From Lysobacterales bacterium 15-68-25 (GTDB taxonomy: Bacteria; Pseudomonadota; Gammaproteobacteria; Xanthomonadales; Rhodanobacteraceae), in assembly GCA_002279065.1 (NCBI GenBank), contig NCKB01000007.1:124001-188000 (forward strand): DNA of 64,000 nt, written 5' to 3'. Shown in pieces: positions 21,101 through 28,792 of the stretch. The position numbers were made by a program, and so were the translations under genes. How positions within the stretch are numbered: the first letter of the stretch is position 1; each line of letters starts with the position of its first letter. The notes under the pieces were generated by a model that worked only from the letters and a program-made list of their open reading frames with translations, was not told where the DNA came from and searched no databases.

Positions 21101-23762
21101 GGTGCGACCGCCACTGCAAGTCCGGCGACTTCTGCACCAGCACCAGCATCGTGCCCAGCACCGGCATCAGCACCACCAGCCCGAGGATCGCGAGCGTCCA
21201 CGACACCACCCCGGCCACCCCCAGCCACCCCACCAGCAAAAGCAACACGAAGGCCGCCGGCACCAGGCTGCGGCGCAGGTTGTCGAGGATCTTCCAGCGC
21301 GATAGTGCCGACAGCGGATTGCGCAGCCAGCCGTGCGGCCCGGGCGCGCGTGGCAGCAGCCACGGCAGGATCTGCCAGTCGCCGCGGATCCAGCGATGCC
21401 GCCGCTGGCAGTCCGCCAGGTAGCCCGACGGATACGGCTCGTACAGCTGCACGTCGGAGAGCAGGCCCGCACGTGCGAAGGCGCCCTCGATCAGGTCGTG
21501 GCTGAGGATGGCGTTGTCGGGAAAGCGCTGTTCCAGAGCCAGGCGGAACGCATCGACGTGATAGATGCCCTTGCCGATAAACGAGCCTTCGCCGAACAGG
21601 TCCTGGTAGACGTCCGACACCATGCGCGTATACGGATCGATGCCGGCCTCGCTGCCGAACAGCTGCGCATAGCGCGAACGCGCGGCGCTGGGCAGGCTCA
21701 CGCCCACCCGCGGCTGCAGGATGCCGTAGCCGCGCACCACGCGGCCCCGTGCGGCGTCGTATACCGGGCGATTGAGCGGATGGGCCATCGCGCTGGCGAA
21801 GCGCCTCGCCGCGTCACGTGGCAGCTCGGTATCGGAGTCCAGCGTGATCACGTAGACGACGCCCTGCAGCGCAGCCACGTCGCCGACGATCCGCGCAAAG
21901 CATTCGCGACCGGCGCCACGAAGCAGCGCATTGAGGTCGGCCAGCTTGCCGCGCTTGCGCTCGTGTCCCATCCACACGCGATCAGGCGCGTGGTAGACAC
22001 GCGGCCGATGGAACAGGAAGAACCGATCGGCCGTGCCGGCGGCATAGGTCGCGTTGAGCGCCTCGATGCGCGATGTCGCTCGTGCCAGCAACACGGCGTC
22101 CTCCGGCAAGGTTTCGGCGGCCGCGTCGGTGAAATCGCTGAGGAGACCGAAGTGCAGATTCGGGTCGCGATTGGCCAGGTAGCGAACCTCCAGCGCATCG
22201 ACCAGCTCGTCCACGTCCGCCAGGCTGCCGAACAGGGTGGGAATCACCACCAGCGTACGCGCCTGGTCCGGGATGCCCTGGGCGAAATCCATGCGCGGAA
22301 GGATCGCCGGCGGCACGAACACCGTCACCAGCCAGTTGACCAGCCCCATCGCCAGATGGCTCACCACAAGCAGCGCGGGCAGAGCCAGCAGCAGCAACGC
22401 CCACAGCGGCACGTGACTCTGTGCCATCGCCTCCAGCAGCGGCTCGGCCATCAGCAGGCTGAGCAGGGCGATCAGTCCCAGGTAAGCCGACAACGGAGCG
22501 CGGGCCAAGCGGCGGCCGATCAGTGCCAGCAGGCCGACGCGCAGTTTCACAGCCTGCTCGAGCGCGACGCGCCCGTCGTCAATGAGGTAATAGCCCACGT
22601 GTGCCTCGATGCCGGGGGCGACATCCACCGCCGCCGCATGGTGCGCCAGCGCCAGCGCGCTTTGCGCGACCTCCGGCTCGGAGCGCCCGCTGCGCCGGGC
22701 GAGGTGTTCGATCACATGGCGATAGTGATCGCGCGTGGCGAAGTCCATCTCCGCGTGGATACCCGCCGGGTCGCTGCGCAAAAGGTTCTCCACCACGCTC
22801 AGCCGCTCGACGAAGGCGTGCCAGTCCACCGCCGCCAGATGACGCAGGCTGCCGATGCTGTTGCCGATCGACACCTGGTCGGCGGCCTGCTGCTGCGCCT
22901 CGATCTGCACCTGGTGCTCGACGCTGGAACCGCTTTCGGCGAGGCGTTGTTCCAGCCAGCTCAGCGGCATCGCCAGGCCCGGCCCCTGCCCCAGCAGGCG
23001 TCGCGCCAGCTCGGCGACGAACGCGCTGGCAATCGGCGGGTTGGAGCGCGCCATGTCGGCCACGCCAATCACCACGCTCTTGGGATCGTGCTCGGCGATC
23101 TCGGTGATCGTGTCGGCCCACTGGCAGGCCAGCTCTCGATAATTTTTGTCCGCGATCACGCGCGCGGCCACCCGGCGCAGGTTCTCGATCAGCGCCAGCC
23201 GCAGCATGATCGGGATCGCCCACAGCTCGCCCAGCGTGAGCGGCTGGATGCCCTGGTAGGCGGTGATGAAGCGGACGAGGCTGTCGTCGTCTACCCGGCC
23301 ATCGCCGTGCAAGATGATTTCCAGTGCCAGCTCGTACACGCGCGGCCAGCCTTCGTCGCCGCTGTCGGCCAGGCGCGGCAGTTCGCGGTTGTAACCCTTG
23401 GGCAAATGCCGCTGGGCCGTGCGGATCTGCTCCTCGACCAGATAGTAGTTGTCCAGCAGCCACTCGCCCGCCGGCGACACGCGACGGTTGGCCTGCGAGG
23501 CGGCGGTGAGTGCTTCGCAGGCCTCGGCCAGCACGCGGTCGTTGTCGTCGAGCCGGCGCAGCAGGCGGTCGGACGTAGAGCGCGGACTGAGCCGGTGCCG
23601 TCGCGCCAGCAGCACGCCATGCAGCTCCATCTGTTCGGCGCTGAACAGCTCGCCACGCAGGGTCGGCTCTTCGCCCTCGTGACCGGCCAGCGCCCCGTCG
23701 CGACCCGGGGTCGTGCTGGCGCGCACGGGCGGGTGGAAAGTGGATCGGTGCTGGATCTTCAA
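15147..23762 (-). CDS. Cyclic beta-1,2-glucan synthase (NdvB/ChvB/Cgs type)
   Basis: At 2871 residues this matches the length of Brucella Cgs and Agrobacterium ChvB. An N-terminal region of about 380 residues is followed by TM helices (about 400-480), a GT84 glycosyltransferase with D-x-D at 642-644 (TLDSDTE) and the RxxRW-type motif R787-R-H-R-W791, more TM helices (about 820-1010), a glycoamylase-like domain, and a C-terminal GH94 phosphorylase domain with GDWNDG around D2557, the predicted general acid. By analogy it builds linear beta-1,2-glucan from UDP-glucose on a protein-bound intermediate, cyclises it and controls ring size with the GH94 domain, releasing periplasmic cyclic glucans. 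The furthest start is TTG at 23760-23762 with GGGAG nine bases upstream; start choice is uncertain within about 25 codons. It lies upstream of zwf-pgi-pgm on the same strand. Confidence 0.88.
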   Translation of the reverse strand: MKIQHRSTFHPPVRASTTPGRDGALAGHEGEEPTLRGELFSAEQMELHGVLLARRHRLSPRSTSDRLLRRLDDNDRVLAEACEALTAASQANRRVSPAGEWLLDNYYLVEEQIRTAQRHLPKGYNRELPRLADSGDEGWPRVYELALEIILHGDGRVDDDSLVRFITAYQGIQPLTLGELWAIPIMLRLALIENLRRVAARVIADKNYRELACQWADTITEIAEHDPKSVVIGVADMARSNPPIASAFVAELARRLLGQGPGLAMPLSWLEQRLAESGSSVEHQVQIEAQQQAADQVSIGNSIGSLRHLAAVDWHAFVERLSVVENLLRSDPAGIHAEMDFATRDHYRHVIEHLARRSGRSEPEVAQSALALAHHAAAVDVAPGIEAHVGYYLIDDGRVALEQAVKLRVGLLALIGRRLARAPLSAYLGLIALLSLLMAEPLLEAMAQSHVPLWALLLLALPALLVVSHLAMGLVNWLVTVFVPPAILPRMDFAQGIPDQARTLVVIPTLFGSLADVDELVDALEVRYLANRDPNLHFGLLSDFTDAAAETLPEDAVLLARATSRIEALNATYAAGTADRFFLFHRPRVYHAPDRVWMGHERKRGKLADLNALLRGAGRECFARIVGDVAALQGVVYVITLDSDTELPRDAARRFASAMAHPLNRPVYDAARGRVVRGYGILQPRVGVSLPSAARSRYAQLFGSEAGIDPYTRMVSDVYQDLFGEGSFIGKGIYHVDAFRLALEQRFPDNAILSHDLIEGAFARAGLLSDVQLYEPYPSGYLADCQRRHRWIRGDWQILPWLLPRAPGPHGWLRNPLSALSRWKILDNLRRSLVPAAFVLLLLVGWLGVAGVVSWTLAILGLVVLMPVLGTMLVLVQKSPDLQWRSHLRVVARAGGAQGMRAGFWVMTLPHEALYSLDAVVRSLWRMGVSRRHLLQWRASRDCTRDARGPLTQVLRRMWINPALAIAAAVALAVLRLPALPVAVPLLALWALAPWLVLFSGRPRRREVFAPTATQQRFLRMLARRIWGFFEVHVGSHDNALPPDNMQEHPAETIAHRTSPTNIGLALLSNLAAYDFGYITAGRLIQRTADTLHTMQRLSRYRGHFFNWYDTVSLQPLAPQYVSSVDSGNLAGHLLTLRSGLLALIDAPVFHPRLLDGLADTLDLLAGARPDNDFLVATCGELLQRLDEARDAPPRTLVQARDALRPIQAGVLAMRTHVPAEAPDEAALWYGRLVEQVRDVFGELDYLADSPLAEGMPTLRQLATCAAPMAPGTDCVADRACARVGELGQLARLAGDMAVMDFSFLYDRRRDLLSIGYNVDERRLDAGFYDLLASEARLANYVAIVQGQLPQEGWFTLGRLLTTTTRGRPVLLSWTGSMFEYLMPMLVMPSIEGTLLDETCHAAVARQIEYGQQLGVPWGVSESGYNTVDVQLNYQYRAFGVPGLGLKRGLGDDVVVAPYASTMAMMVAPAAACANLERLAQEDRLGRFGFYEAIDYTPARLPHGQSAVVVRSFMAHHQGMSLLSLAYALLDQPMQKRFGADPQFRAGALLLQERVPEVAAEYRHATAFPIQPVDAAAAEGTLRVFTDPDMPRPAVQLLSNGRYHVMVSSGGGGYSRLRDLAVTRWHEDISSDHWGQFCYLRDVETGAFWSTAHQPTLHRPEHFEAIFSDARAEFRVRERDYDAHTEIVVSPEDDIELRRVRLTNRGRTARPIEITTYAEVVIAPAAADATHPAFSNLFVQTAWLPAAQALICTRRPRSANEAVPWMCHLMAVHDVRVESLSYETDRAAFIGRGRSLVRPRALSDRLQVQLGNSVGSVLDPIVAIRCRITLAPEQSATIDIVTGVADSDEACRHLAEKYRDRHIADRVFDLAWTHSQVLLQQLNAVPGDARMYERMAASIVYANTSLRAEPGVLQANRRGQSGLWGQSISGDLPIVLLRMTDPANIELVRQLVQAHAYWRLKGLAVDLVIWNEDQAGYRQRLHDLIMGLIASGTEASLIDRPGGIFVRPAQQLSVEDRVLVRSVARVVLSDTRGSLTEQLERRRMEPPLPRFDPTRIRAPEPVAPVSAPDPQLATLQLANAYGGFSADGSEYVIVLHPGSPTPAPWCNVLANPGFGCVISESGGACTWSENAHEFRLTPWHNDPVTDASGEAIYLRDEESGHCWSPTPLPRRGTGRYVTRHGFGYSVFEHVEDGIESELWVYVALHAPVKFSVLRLRNTTRQARRLSATGYVEWVLGDLRAKSAMHVVTESDPATGALFARNAYHMDFGGRVGFFDGDGGARSVTGDRREFIGRNGTMRAPAAMGRSGLSGRLGPGLDPCGAIQVPFELAPGETREVVFRLGAAQDVAGASDLVQRLRGSAAAAAALDEVRVHWRWTLGKVQVRTPDPAVDVLANGWLMYQVIASRFWARSGYYQSGGAFGFRDQLQDSMAMIHASPYSARQHLLLSAAHQFVEGDVQHWWHPPTDRGVRTHCSDDYLWLALATSHYVHATADTGVLDERVGFIEGRPVKREEESYYDLPARSEQSATLYEHCVRAINHSRARGPHGLPLIGTGDWNDGMNRVGEQGRGESVWLGFFLYEVLQRFAVTARRHGDGRFAGQCESDAAALRESLEAHGWDGAWYRRAYFDDGTPLGSSANLECRIDSIAQSWSVLSGAAPDARRRQAMESLDTHLVKRRAGLIQLLEPPFDRSDLDPGYIKGYVPGVRENGGQYTHAAVWATMAFAALGDGVRSWELLGMINPVNHGSGAGDIEVYKVEPYVVAADVYGVPPHQGRGGWSWYTGSAGWMYRLIVESLLGLRVEGESLRVEPVLPADWRTYKLAYRHRETDYRIVVHRSDEPERVRGITINGRPIEGDVVALVDDGGEHLVEIHT

Positions 23763-24138
23763 GGTGCGCGGCTCCCGTTGCGGACCGGCTGTCGGGCGTC
23801 ATCGCGGCGCGGCGCGGGGCGTTGGCAGTCGTGGCGTGGATGACCAAATGCGAGGAAATTGGCCATCCACCCGGCATGGATACGCCCTGCCGCGTGAAAT
23901 CCGGGTTCCGGCCGGCCGCGTCGCTGCCGGTGTAACCACGGCGTGCGGCCCGGCGAATGGGTGCTGGCAAAGCCTGGGCCGAAGCCGCACGTCGGCCGGA
24001 CGCGCCCACGGCGAAGCTGCGCCGCGCATGCCGCGCGGCGCATCACGGCCAAGGCAGCTCGGGGTGAGACATGAACACATTCACGCGGCGCTACACTGCC
24101 GCCGTCGCCGATCCGGCCGAAGCTTCTGGGGGCAGAGC
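23763..24138. other. Divergent intergenic region with a GC hairpin
   Basis: This 376-bp gap lies between the divergent cyclic glucan synthase and cytochrome b genes. I see no credible gene. TGCGCCGCGC (24018-24027) is the exact reverse complement of 24033-24042, giving a 10-bp stem with a five-base loop. No consensus promoter is evident. Confidence 0.4.
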
Positions 24139-25068
24139 ATGAGCGCGCAGTTGGAAAGCACCAGAGATCCGGAGCTCGCGATCGCCGCCACGGACGCCGT
24201 GGCCGAGGGACTCCGTCGGCCGCGCGGCCGGCTGGTCTATCGCCACCGCTGGCCGATCCGGCTGATGCACTGGATCAACGTGATCGCGCTGACGATCCTG
24301 TTCATGAGCGGCCTGCAGATCTTCAATGCACATCCCAGCCTGTCGCTGGGCAACCGCTCCGACCCCGGCAAGGAGATCCTCGCGCTGGATGCACGGATGG
24401 ACGCCAACGGCCAGCTGGTCGGCGTCACGCGCATCGGGCGGCACGAATTCGTCACCACCGGCGTGCTCGGCGTGTCCGCCGGGCCGGATGGACAGCCGCA
24501 GGTGCGCGGTTTCCCATCCTGGCTGACCATCCCCAGCTCGCGCTGGCTGGCGATGGGCCGCCAGTGGCACTTCTTCTTCGCCTGGGTGTTCGTGCTCAAC
24601 GGGCTGTGCTACCTCGGCTACTCGCTGGCCACCCGGCACTTCCAGCGCGACCTCGTCCCGACGAAGCAGGACTGGCGCGGTCTCGGCCGCTCGATCGTCG
24701 ACCACATCAAGTTCAAGCACCCGCATGGCGAAGAGGCGCTGCGCTACAACATCCTGCAGCGCCTGGCCTACCTGGTGGTGATCCTGGTGTTCGGCATCGG
24801 CATCGTGCTGATGGGGCTGGCGATGTCGCCGCGCATGGACGCCGTGCTGTCACCCATGGTCGAGGCGGTGGGTGGGCGCCAGAGCGCGCGCACCATCCAC
24901 TTCATCATTGCCTGGGGATTCGTGGCCTTCGTGCTGATCCACGTGTTCGAAGTGATCATCACCGGGGCCTTCAACCAGCTGCGCGGCATGATCACCGGCT
25001 GGTACCGGATCGACGGGGAAACACCGGCCAAACAGGTGGATGCGGCCGCGGAGAACAGCCATGACTGA
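24139..25068 (+). CDS. Cytochrome b/b6-domain membrane subunit of a molybdopterin oxidoreductase
   Basis: The 309-residue protein has four or five TM helices in the DUF4405/Ni-Fe-hydrogenase cytochrome b fold: RLMHWINVIALTILFMSGLQIF with a heme His in helix 1, WHFFFAWVFVLNGLCYLGY, RLAYLVVILVFGIGIVLMGLAMSP, and RTIHFIIAWGFVAFVLIHVFEVI with two further His. It would carry electrons between the quinone pool and the periplasmic oxidoreductase encoded next. Its stop lies inside the following gene (eight-base overlap), so the two subunits are made together. ATG at 24139 follows a GGGGG stretch; longer in-frame starts lack support. The pairing resembles YedYZ-type systems, but the membrane subunit is larger than YedZ. 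Confidence 0.82.
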   Translation: MSAQLESTRDPELAIAATDAVAEGLRRPRGRLVYRHRWPIRLMHWINVIALTILFMSGLQIFNAHPSLSLGNRSDPGKEILALDARMDANGQLVGVTRIGRHEFVTTGVLGVSAGPDGQPQVRGFPSWLTIPSSRWLAMGRQWHFFFAWVFVLNGLCYLGYSLATRHFQRDLVPTKQDWRGLGRSIVDHIKFKHPHGEEALRYNILQRLAYLVVILVFGIGIVLMGLAMSPRMDAVLSPMVEAVGGRQSARTIHFIIAWGFVAFVLIHVFEVIITGAFNQLRGMITGWYRIDGETPAKQVDAAAENSHD

Positions 25069-25816
25069 CCGCCGCTCGTTCCTGCGCCTGGCCATCGGCG
25101 GCGCCGCCAGCCTGCTGCTCGCCGGCTGCGACAGGATCTCCGAAAGCAACTGGGGTCCGAAGGTGCTGAACAAGGCACAGGGCCTGAACCGCCGCGTGCA
25201 GGCGCTGCTGGCGCCGTCCAGCGCGATGGCGAAGGAGTACACCGAGGCGGAGCTGTCGCCGGTGTTCCGCTCCAACGGCACCGCCATGCCGACCACCCCG
25301 GCCTACCAGGCGCTGCTGGCCAACGGCTTCCGCGACTACCGGCTGCAGGTCGGCGGCCTGGTCGACCGGCCGATGTCGTTCTCCATCGACGACCTGAAGC
25401 AGATCGAGCAGGTGGCGCAGATCACCCGCCACGACTGCGTGGAGGGCTGGAGCGCGATCGGCAAGTGGCACGGCACGCGCCTGTCGCACGTGCTGGACAA
25501 GGTCGGCGTGCAGGCCAAGGCGCGCTACGTGGTATTCCACTGCTACGACGAGATGGACCCGGGCGAGCCGTACTACGAGAGCGTGGACATCCCCGAGGCC
25601 CGCCATCCGCAGACCCTGCTGGCCTGGGGCCTCAACGACCAGCCGCTGCCGATCAAGAACGGCGCGCCGCTGCGCCTGCGGGTCAGCCGCCAGCTCGGCT
25701 ACAAGCAGGCCAAGTACATCGCCCGCATCGAACTGGTCGACTCGTTCGCCCACATCGCCGGCGGCAACGGCGGCTACTGGGAAGACTACGGCTACGAGTG
25801 GTACGCGGGGATCTGA
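25061..25816 (+). CDS. Molybdopterin-dependent oxidoreductase, Tat-exported lipoprotein (sulfite-oxidase fold)
   Basis: The 251-residue protein opens with a twin-arginine motif (DRRSFLRLA) followed by a lipobox LLAGC (C23). Asp at +2 after the lipidated Cys is the classical inner-membrane retention signal, which suits a partner of the membrane cytochrome encoded just upstream. The sulfite-oxidase-type Moco domain contains the conserved Cys in RHDCVEGWSAIGKWHG (C126, predicted Mo ligand) and the C-terminal PLRLRVSRQLGYKQAKYI segment. Export with folded cofactor through Tat is implied. The physiological substrate is unknown; YedY-family relatives reduce methionine sulfoxide or similar compounds. 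It ends ten bases before the convergent GNAT gene. Confidence 0.87.
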   Translation: MTDRRSFLRLAIGGAASLLLAGCDRISESNWGPKVLNKAQGLNRRVQALLAPSSAMAKEYTEAELSPVFRSNGTAMPTTPAYQALLANGFRDYRLQVGGLVDRPMSFSIDDLKQIEQVAQITRHDCVEGWSAIGKWHGTRLSHVLDKVGVQAKARYVVFHCYDEMDPGEPYYESVDIPEARHPQTLLAWGLNDQPLPIKNGAPLRLRVSRQLGYKQAKYIARIELVDSFAHIAGGNGGYWEDYGYEWYAGI

Positions 25817-25826
25817 GCTCGCCCCG

Positions 25827-26288
25827 CTAGAGCTCCAGCGTCATGAAGCAGCTGTAGGGATCGTCCACATAGTCGGCGAACGGGCCGCACGGCACGAAGC
25901 CGGTAGACGCATACAGCCGATGGGCCGGCTCGAACGCCGCGGCAGTACCCGTCTCCAGGCTCAGGCGGCGATAGCCGCGGTGGCGCGCCTCGGCGACGAT
26001 GTGATCGAGCATGGCGCGCGCCGCCCCCTTGCGCAAATGCGCGGCCGCCGTGCGCATCGACTTCACCTCGCCGTGCGTGGCATCCAGTTCTTTCAGCGCA
26101 CCGCAGGCGAGCAGATCTTCGCCGTCCCACGCCGTCCAGAAACTCATGCCCGGTGCACGCAGGCCGTCGAGGTCCAGTGCATGGATGCTCTCCGGCGGCG
26201 AATGCAGGGCCACGCCCGCCAGGTGCTCGCGCAGCAGCGCATGCACCAGCGGGTCTTGCAGATCGTCCGGGCGAATCCGCAGGACCAC
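25827..26288 (-). CDS. GNAT-family N-acetyltransferase (YsnE-like)
   Basis: The 153-residue product has the GNAT core: strand-4 GEVKSMRTAAAHLRKGAARAMLDHIVAEA with the acetyl-CoA-binding R/Q-x-x-G-x-A-like turn (HLRKGAA), then RRLSLETGTAAAFEPAHRLYASTGFVPCGPF, typical of the final motif. The C-terminal SCFMTLEL is common to YsnE/PaiA-like members. The start is GTG at 26286-26288, seven bases after the alpha-glucosidase stop, so it is expressed from the alpha-glucosidase promoter and would fall under the same operator (28023-28036). The acceptor substrate is unknown. A sugar or amino-sugar role is possible from context, but this is inference only. Confidence 0.82.
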   Translation of the reverse strand: MVLRIRPDDLQDPLVHALLREHLAGVALHSPPESIHALDLDGLRAPGMSFWTAWDGEDLLACGALKELDATHGEVKSMRTAAAHLRKGAARAMLDHIVAEARHRGYRRLSLETGTAAAFEPAHRLYASTGFVPCGPFADYVDDPYSCFMTLEL

Positions 26289-26295
26289 CGGTTGC

Positions 26296-27912
26296 TCAGC
26301 CGACGATCGCGTACATCACCGCATGCGCCGGCAGGTGCAGCGAACCGCCGTCGATCGTCCCCTGCGCCAGGCCGTGGCCGTCCAGCGGCGTCAGCGCGTC
26401 CAACGACGACACGTCGAGCGCGGCAGGCTTCGCCGAGAGGTTGAACGCGGCGAGCACGGTGGTGCCGTCCAGCGAACGGGTGAACGCCAGCACCGGTTCG
26501 GCGGCATCGAGGAAGCGGATGTCGCCCCAGCAAAGCGCTGGCTGCGTGCGGCGCCAGTGCATGAAGGTGCGGAAGCCCTTCAGCGCGGAGGCTGGCTCGA
26601 CTTCCTGTTGCTGCACCGAGCGCGCCGCGTGGTCTGCCGGCACCGGCAGCCAGGGCTTGCCGGCGCTGAAACCGGCGTTGGCCGCATCGTTCCATGGCAT
26701 CGGCGTACGACAGCCGTCGCGGCCCTTGAAGTTCGGCCAGAACGCGATGCCGTAGGGATCCTGCAGCGACTCGTACGGCACCTCGGCCTCGGTCAGCGCC
26801 AGCTCCTCGCCCTGGTAGACGCAGACCGAACCGCGCAACGAGCAGACCATCGCGGTGAGCAGGTTGGCCAGCTGCGGCGACGCGTCGCCGTTGCCCCAGC
26901 GCGAGAGCACGCGCTCGACGTCGTGGTTGGAGATCGCCCAGCACGGCCAGCCCTCGGTCATCTGCGCTTCCAGCCGCTCGACCGTGCCGCGGATATAGGC
27001 GGCACTGAAGTCGTCGGTGAGCAGCTCGAAGCTGTAGCCCAGGTGCAGGCGCTTGCCGGAGGTGTACTCGGCCATCGTCGCCAGCGAGTCCTCCGAGGAG
27101 ATCTCGCCCAGCGCGGCCACTTCCTCGTAGCGATCGAGCAACGCGCGCAGTTGCTCCAGGAACGCGAGGTTCTCCGGCTGCGTGTTGTTGTACCAGTGGC
27201 GCTGGAACGCGTAGGGATTGTCCGGGCTGAAGCCGCGGCCGACCCGCTCGTGCGGCGGCTTGGCGGGGTTGTCGCGCAGCAGCTTGTCGTGGAAGCAGAA
27301 GTTGATCGCGTCCAGCCGCAGGCCATCGACGCCGCGGTCCAGCCAGAATTTCACGCTGTCGAGGATCGCCTCGCGCACCGCCGGATTGTGGAAGTTGAGG
27401 TCAGGCTGCGAGGTGAGGAAGTTGTGCAGGTAATACTGTCCACGCCGCGGCTCCCACTGCCAGGCACAACCGCCGAACAGCGACAGCCAGTTGTTCGGCG
27501 GCGTGCCGTCATCCTTCGCGTCGGCCCACACGTACCAGTCGGCCTTCGGGTTGTCGCGGCTGGTCCGGCTTTCCTGGAACCAGGCGTGCTCGATCGAGGT
27601 GTGGCTGAGCACCTGGTCGATCATCACCTTCAGGCCGAGGCTGTGCGCCTTGGCGAGCAGGCGATCGAAATCGTCCAGCGTGCCGAACAGCGGATCGACG
27701 TCGCGGTAGTCGGCGATGTCGTAGCCGAAGTCGGCCATCGGCGACTTGAAGAACGGCGAGATCCAGATCGCGTCGACGCCCAGGCTGGCCACGTAGTCGA
27801 GCCGGTCGATGATGCCCGGCAGGTCGCCGACACCGTCGCCGTTCGTGTCCAGGAAACTGCGCGGATAGATCTGGTAGATGACGCCTCCGCGCCACCACGG
27901 TTGCTTTTGCAT
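26296..27912 (-). CDS. Cytoplasmic GH13 alpha-glucosidase (XgtA/AglA type)
   Basis: The 538-residue protein has no signal peptide and fits the GH13 exo-alpha-glucosidase group known from Xanthomonas and Halomonas. Catalytic residues are D201 (nucleophile, DGLRLDAIN), E270 (acid/base, ALGEIS) and D331 (ISNHDVER); the first two match the positions in Xanthomonas campestris XgtA. WWRGGVIYQIYPRSFLDTNGDGVGDL and YQGEELALTEAEVPYE are family blocks. It would hydrolyse maltose and short malto-oligosaccharides brought in by the symporter at 44345 and can transglucosylate in relatives. An operator-like box lies 110 bp upstream of the ATG. The gene is divergent from the TonB receptor and heads a two-gene unit with the GNAT gene. 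Confidence 0.93.
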   Translation of the reverse strand: MQKQPWWRGGVIYQIYPRSFLDTNGDGVGDLPGIIDRLDYVASLGVDAIWISPFFKSPMADFGYDIADYRDVDPLFGTLDDFDRLLAKAHSLGLKVMIDQVLSHTSIEHAWFQESRTSRDNPKADWYVWADAKDDGTPPNNWLSLFGGCAWQWEPRRGQYYLHNFLTSQPDLNFHNPAVREAILDSVKFWLDRGVDGLRLDAINFCFHDKLLRDNPAKPPHERVGRGFSPDNPYAFQRHWYNNTQPENLAFLEQLRALLDRYEEVAALGEISSEDSLATMAEYTSGKRLHLGYSFELLTDDFSAAYIRGTVERLEAQMTEGWPCWAISNHDVERVLSRWGNGDASPQLANLLTAMVCSLRGSVCVYQGEELALTEAEVPYESLQDPYGIAFWPNFKGRDGCRTPMPWNDAANAGFSAGKPWLPVPADHAARSVQQQEVEPASALKGFRTFMHWRRTQPALCWGDIRFLDAAEPVLAFTRSLDGTTVLAAFNLSAKPAALDVSSLDALTPLDGHGLAQGTIDGGSLHLPAHAVMYAIVG

Positions 27913-28022
27913 GTATTGATCCCGGCGAGCGCGCCCTGCCCCTGTTCGGGCTCGCGCGTGCTGCGATGAGTGCAGCGATGGCAGGGGAGCTTAAAGGCGC
28001 GTCCATCGCCTTCCGATGGGTC

Positions 28023-28036
28023 TGCATACGTATTCA
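28023..28036 (-). promoter_or_regulatory. Maltodextrin-locus operator, copy 1 (alpha-glucosidase unit)
   Basis: TGCATACGTATTCA on the plus strand reads TGAATACGTATGCA towards the alpha-glucosidase gene, 110 bp before its ATG. It is identical over 15 bases to the three other copies (28637, 34627, 41940). A palindrome with a central CpG is the typical shape of a LacI-family operator. Confidence 0.72.
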
Positions 28037-28636
28037 TCGTGCGCGTTCGGGCGATGCGCACGCGGCACCGCATGATGCGTTGCGCCATCGTTGCCTCGCC
28101 CGCACCCGAAACGGCGTGCACAAGCTGACGCCCGAAGCATTGGTGCAAAAGCGCTTGCACCGTATCGACGCGCCTGCCGCTTGCGTTGACGCAGTCGCAG
28201 CAACTGCGTCAATGGATCGATCCGGCCCCTGTCGACAGTCATGCGTGACGAAAGATGCACCCGATCGGCCGCGCCGACGAACGCAGCCGACGCATCCGAT
28301 GGTGCGCAGACACCTGCCGGACCCACCCCGGAAACCGCACCACTGGGCGGCCCACGTGGTATCGACGTCTGGACGTCCGGATCGTTTCCGCTCGGGAACC
28401 AGGCCCGCGCACACTGCTTGCGGGAAGCGCCCGACGCAGCTTCCGTCTGCCTGCGTGGCCGCGACCGTTCCGGCTGGATAACGGCGCTTTCCCAAGCCTC
28501 GCATTGCGGCAACGCACCAACCCGCCAAGACCCAGAAAAATGCCCATGAAAACGTTTTCTAGACGTGAGTTGTATTGCACCGCCGCACGGAAAAATATCA
28601 ATTGCAACAAAGCGATAGGCGACTGCCGGATTGTTA

Positions 28637-28650
28637 TGAATACGTATGCA
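28637..28650 (+). promoter_or_regulatory. Maltodextrin-locus operator, copy 2 (TonB receptor unit)
   Basis: TGAATACGTATGCA lies 142 bp before the receptor ATG, in the same orientation relative to its gene as the other three copies. It is preceded by an A/T-rich stretch. Confidence 0.72.
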
Positions 28651-28792
28651 GGTTTGCGCGCAAGCGCCAGACGCAGGACTAACATCCCGCCCCGACGGCA
28701 ATCCACAAACGTCGTTCGCAACGGGCAGGCCGGATCACTCATCCAACGGCACTCCCGGCGAAATCAAATCGATTTTCCAAGGGGAGGCGTAC

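Larger units (their letters stand above)
27913..28792. promoter_or_regulatory. 880-bp divergent control region with two operator copies
   Basis: This gap separates the alpha-glucosidase (minus) from the TonB receptor (plus). It contains one ATGAATACGTATGCA-type box near each gene (28023 and 28637), an A/T-rich patch around 28585-28612, and tandem octamers CGACGTCT and GGACGTCC (28363-28378). Open frames here have no recognisable protein features and are probably chance. The length is unusual for a simple divergent promoter, so a small RNA could be hidden here; I see no terminator to support one. Confidence 0.55.

Noticed and set aside
27966..28701. Open frames inside the 880-bp gap between the alpha-glucosidase and TonB receptor genes
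   Set aside because: They overlap one another on both strands, lack ribosome-binding sites and have no domain features; the operator copies and A/T-rich patch favour a control region.
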